From NCBI GenBank assembly GCA_013397795.1, contig VZTJ01003848.1, forward strand, positions 223,338-287,337: a DNA stretch of 64,000 nt, in the 5' to 3' direction. The position numbers and the translations under genes are program-made. Below, in pieces: positions 59,266 to 64,000 of the stretch. The first letter of the stretch is position 1; each line of letters opens with the position of its first letter. This DNA comes from Orthonyx spaldingii. Lineage: Eukaryota > Chordata > Aves > Passeriformes > Orthonychidae. A model generated the notes under the pieces. The model made no database searches. It was not told the DNA's origin and worked only from the letters and a program-made list of their open reading frames with translations.

Positions 59266-62200
59266 TTGATCATCTGCATCAATTAGACATTGGCTTTCAC
59301 TCAGGCTTCAGTCTGAGAAAGGCCATGGGCTCACCATTCAGAGAAAATTCAGGCACAGAGCTGCAAATTGAGATGCAAACCTTACAGACAGTGCAAACAT
59401 AACCAACATAAAACACCTGAAGAGAAAATGGACCCCAACCTGAGGCACAGCTCATCAAGGTAAGAGCTGTAGTGAGGTAAGAGAGACCCAGGCTGTATCT
59501 TGTCTAAGCAGAAGGTACAGGGCAATGTATGAGTGGAACAGGGTTACTGCACATCCCTTTGTCCTGTTTCAGGTTGGGATTAAGCCAAAACACAACCAGA
59601 CAGCAGTTCAGAAGTGCCCTGGGATTTGACACTTTAAGTGAAGTTTGGGTGATTTGACCAAGGCCAGCATAATAGCTTGAACTTGGCATTATCCATGAAT
59701 CTGCTTAATGAAACTTCATTAACAATTTAATCTACTTCCTAGGACTGGACAGGGATCAGAAAGGGCAAGCCACTGGGGCAGAGTGTGGTCTGGGCCCCAG
59801 GCAGCAGAAAGGCTGGTCAGAAGGTGTTAAGGTGTTTGGAATAGGTTATAAACCTCTGGCCTTTTGTCACTGAGTAACCAAAGATTGACTAGCAGATCTC
59901 TCATCTGACCTCCACGAGAGGAAAAGTCACGATCTCTCATTTGTATGAGAAGAACCACATGAACACTACTTTGTGGTTGCCCTGAGCACCAGGGAATATG
60001 GGTACCTCCTTCTGAAGTACAAAGCTAGTGAGGCAGTGTGTGCTGAAATTACAAGGTAGGAAGGCAAGATATTTAGCCCAAGCAGAGTAATTCAGAAAGG
60101 GCATTCATTAATGTTTGGTGTTGTATGATCTTCCTCCATGGATGTGCTTTGTAGACCTCAAACAGATGCTGTGTTTGAAACCTCCAATGATAACATGGCA
60201 GAGGATAAATGAGAGCTCCTGGCTGAGCCAGGATGAGTGAACACTTGCAGAGGGATTCACAGCAAGTGAGAGTGGGATGAAGACAGCCACCACCTCCCAC
60301 AAGAGATGAAGTAGCTTTTCCCAAAGAGAAGCCTATAACCAGAGTGTAAGCAGCCAGAACAGTGACGTGATGAGGAGAAATATGGAAATGAGACATCTGC
60401 AGAGCCCATTCCTCCGGGGAAGTGCTGCAGTCTCTGTGACAATAGCAAGTCTCTTCTCTAATCACTACTCTTTCTCACAAACCTCTCTGGTGCTGGTCCC
60501 AGATGCATTGGTAGTGGAGGACAAGCACTGCAGCCCTTCTGAGCATGGGACACAGCACTTTCTGACTCACTGGGTCTAACAGGGGCCACCCCACCACCCA
60601 CACTGTCCTGGTTTTCTCCATGCAAAATTCACATCTTTCCACAGCAGTCCCAACCTTCTGCTGGGACATCTCCTTCTCATCTACATACATCAGGGCCATA
60701 AAAGAGCAGACTTCTATTTTACCCTTTGGCTTTGTTTCTCAGTCCTGTTTCCTCATTAGCATTCGAGGGTTTGGATTTTGATGACACACACTTATGCATA
60801 TGCATGAAAATCTAAACTCCTAATCAATTACAGTCATGGGAAAAAAAAAGGATTTGACTTTATCTTCCTCTTTGGAAGGCATGTTTCCATGATGGCCATC
60901 ACTGATTTCCAAAAGCTGTGAATAACAATTAGAAATAACATTATTTTCACAGTGGCCTTTAATTTTCAGGACCACTCTAAAGCTCTTCAGGCTAACAACT
61001 TGTGCACACAGCCTTTTTGCCTACAAATATTCAGTGCTTAGAGCATGTGATGCTTGCAGCATTTATAACAGTGTTGACTCTCACATGTCTATGACAAGTC
61101 TCATGGCACCCATCCATACTTTCAAATGCTCAGCTTTTTGTGGTAAGGGATTGACAAGAAATATAGCACTAATTTTTATGTATACATTTAGTCTTCATTT
61201 GTAGAAATAGCTTAAAATAATTGCTCATATGACTTCCAAAGACCCAGACCATAAGAAGCTTATGCTTCTTTTTTTTAAAAAATCCCCTAATTGCTAAATC
61301 AATCTGTTGATCAACTGGGGTGTGTCATAGTGTTTGTTAATGTCTGGAATTCTTGAATTCTGTTTGTCATTTAACTTTTCTGTAACAAACCAATGACAAC
61401 ACATTAAAGAGGCATCGTTTTCAACCACTTTTAGAAAGGAAACCAAGGAAAACTTTGGTGACAATTGGAGAATAAGCCTGGTGTGATGCTCACATGTTCA
61501 AGCTGTCCTTCCAAGCCAGCCCTTTCAGCACAACTGCTGTCCTGGAAACCTATAGAGAACAATTTAGAGAGACTCAGATTTCTCCACACAACATTTTTAT
61601 TCTAACTTGGGTCTGTGGTGCATAATTCAACTTATAGATGTCTCTCAACATTATCTGGACTGTCCACACACCTTTGGCAAAAGATGAAGCCAGCAGCTAC
61701 TCTGATACCATGGGGACCTTTCTAGGTGACATCTGCTTTCTTTAGTACCCTTTACCATATATTTCTATACAGCATTTTTTGAGCAGAGCTGGTAAAAAAA
61801 AATTGTTTGTACATGTCTTTGGTTTTGTCTCTTCAAATGCCACATTGGAAAGAAAATAGGGGGGAAAAAACCAGGACTATGAAAATATTCCCCACTTTTG
61901 CCATTTTAACAAGGATCAGTGGAAGAGAGGCAAAAAAGAAAATGCTTCAGGGTTTGGCTGTTTTTCTTATTAAAAAAAGAAAACTCTAAAACCAGTTGAA
62001 AATGAAACCTGCACAGCCTTCTGTGCATTAGTACAGCCTGTAGCTACCACCAAGGGTCAAGTGCTTCTTGTCTAGGCAGTTTCTACTGCCCGGACCTTTT
62101 CAGAACGTCAAGAGGTGCTATTTGCTTAATAAATGTACAAACATGTTGTTAAACCTGCTAGAACACAGCTTCTGCTGTATTTCACTGAATGAACAGTGGG

Positions 62201-64000
62201 GAAAGTGGCAATGCTTCTTGTGTAATGTAAAAGCACAGGGTTTGCTGCTGGATGGAGGGGGCTTGGTGCGTTTCCTAGTGCAACACTGTCAGCAGCGATG
62301 CTGATCTCAAAAGTAAAGCTCCTTGGCTGCTCATTTAGGAAGGAGCAGGACTAGTAATAAAAGTGGCAGGGATCTCCAAGGAAATGTTAAAATTGAAAGC
62401 CAGCGCACAAAGGGGTACGTTTTGTAACTCAGCAATAAGTCTCTAAACAAGTTAATTACTGAAGTTTTCAAGAAAAATAGTGTTTATAGCTTATGGTAAG
62501 TTGTGTCAGTGTTTATGAAGTCCTTTTGGATACTGTTTCTACTCATTTTCTATAATGTTTGCAAAGTTTTAATAAATGCTGCAGTAAATCCAGATAGAGT
62601 CACAGTGTGATTGGGGAACTTGGCTTAGCGTGTCACAGCATTTCTCTGCCATCCAGTTTCTGGTAGCTAGAGAGAGAGGTCTAGGATGGGTAAGCCACAG
62701 AGCTGGCTATGCTCTAAAGGGAAAATAAATCAGTTTCATGTGAATATATTAAGTAATTTTTTTTTCAAGGATGTAAGCCTCCAGGTGACTGAAGGGTGGA
62801 AAATGACAGAACTGGGACCTGCGATTTCTTTCTCCAAGTGTTTTAATTATTCTGTTGAAATCTTCTCCAAATCCAATAAGTAGGGCAGTAAAGAACTGAT
62901 CTTTCTTTCAAATCTATAATGAAAAAAAATCCTAACTATTATAATGATAAGGCTTGTCATTGAAACATGAAAAATAACAGAGCTTGGGGCCTCATAGGTT
63001 GATGACAACTTTCTTGAGCATTTTGTTCACGATCTCAATAATGATTTCATGTGCTTTATCTTTCACATGCATATCTAAACCCTTTCAATCTTTAATGAAC
63101 TGATTTGTCTTAATTCAGTAGCCATAGAGTTCTTTGTGGAAGACGTGACAATTTTTTTATCAGCTCTAGGAATACACAAAGCTACAACCTGGGGATATAG
63201 AGCAAGTGATCAGAAAGCTCAGCTGCTGTGGGTACATCAGTGGTGGATGTGGTAGAGGGTTTTTCCCAGTTCAAAAGCAAGCATCTTCACATCTGTACTG
63301 AGTAAGGCCACTGGCTTTTTTTTTCCTAAGGTGATGGAGGACTTTTTGCAGCTGCTGTGCCCTTCCAGGAATCTTTATCTACTCTTTAGCTTTGATAACT
63401 CTGCTTGCCTGAGTTTGAAGAATTTTTCCTACCCCGTTTCTGCTGGAATGTTTCTGTATAGTTTATTATTGTCAGCTTCATTATTTGCCTACAATGCTGT
63501 CCCTGTCATCCCTTTGACCAAGATGGACAATAACATCTTTTTATAGAGTTTTTCAACAGAAATGTCTTAAATTAAACTTTTCAGAATAAGTACAAGTTTT
63601 TTCCTACTTATTTTTTTAACTGAAAAAGCAGAAAAGTATATGAGTTTTTGTGATTCTGTATGGAAATTGTTGGAGATGTATTATAAACTGATAGTTTTCC
63701 ATTGAATATAAATTATTCTCCCCCCCTTTGAGATTTTTCTAGACAGAACCCCAGTTTTGCAGCAAACACTTGGTCTTCTGCTTACAGCCTCTTGAAGGTA
63801 GCTGGAGGACGCTGGTCTTTTTAATTATTGTTTTATCCCCTCTCACCTTGACCTAACTCTGCCCTGGTAGGGAATGTTTGCCTACCTCTAACTGATTTAC
63901 AGCAGATGTTAGTGGTAATAAATTATATCCCACTTCCCCCAGCTCCTTTTTTTTCTAGAGCTGCTCGAACATTTTCAAATGAAAAGTCTCTCAATCTTAA
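59266..64000. other. Non-coding stretch without recognisable genes
   Basis: No gene is supported in the last 4.7 kb. The largest frame (60073-60465, minus, 130 codons) has no known domain and overlaps frames on both strands. AT-rich sequence with several homopolymer runs dominates from 60800 onward. No transposon could be named. Confidence 0.5.

Overview
The window looks like non-coding DNA from a bird nuclear genome. The diagnosis rests on several CR1 (chicken-repeat-1) LINE fragments with the typical avian 3' ends and reverse-transcriptase remnants. It also rests on one solo LTR of a type I recognise from memory as common in songbirds and relatives. I therefore suggest a neoavian bird, probably a passerine. 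No multi-exon gene, single-exon gene, tRNA, rRNA, CpG island or CRISPR array could be supported. The open reading frames present are short and unrelated to known proteins, except those inside CR1 copies and those created by a GC-rich minisatellite. The window is best read as intergenic or deep intronic sequence. Exons short enough to escape notice by eye cannot be excluded.

Layout. Bases 1-5300 are unique AT-leaning DNA with a perfect 20-bp inverted repeat (1120-1228), a 17-bp duplication (1913-1946), a triple 13-bp tandem repeat running into a 13-bp-stem hairpin (3090-3158) and a G-run (4437-4457). Two CR1 3' ends lie at 5325-5501. Bases 5502-24547 are mostly featureless, with an AT-rich block at 9360-10110, a hairpin at 12839-12865 and small tandem repeats. 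Bases 24548-27080 hold CR1 pieces, including a long minus-strand copy (26270-27080). Bases 27081-43874 are unique DNA with palindromes (27853-27908 and 37892-37941) and a 110-bp fold-back sequence (39609-39718).

The most striking locus is 43875-44680, about 800 bp of a degenerate 12-bp minisatellite with GC and CpG content far above its surroundings. It contains an exact 131-bp segmental duplication. All three minus-strand frames are open through the basic unit, which produces the longest ORF of the window (432 codons) without any need for coding function. A solo LTR follows at 45104-45676.

The right third holds a CR1 fragment (47520-47790), an apparent old amniote repeat (48238-48380), an AT-rich stretch with clustered homeodomain-type ATTA motifs (about 51470-51860), and a CR1 with recognisable reverse-transcriptase remnants (55998-56800). 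A nested pair, one CR1 inserted into another in opposite orientation, lies at 58345-59265. The end of the window to 64000 shows nothing I can name.

There are no interacting genes to describe. The biology visible here is repeat turnover: LINE insertion and nesting, LTR-LTR recombination leaving a solo LTR, and minisatellite growth by unequal exchange.
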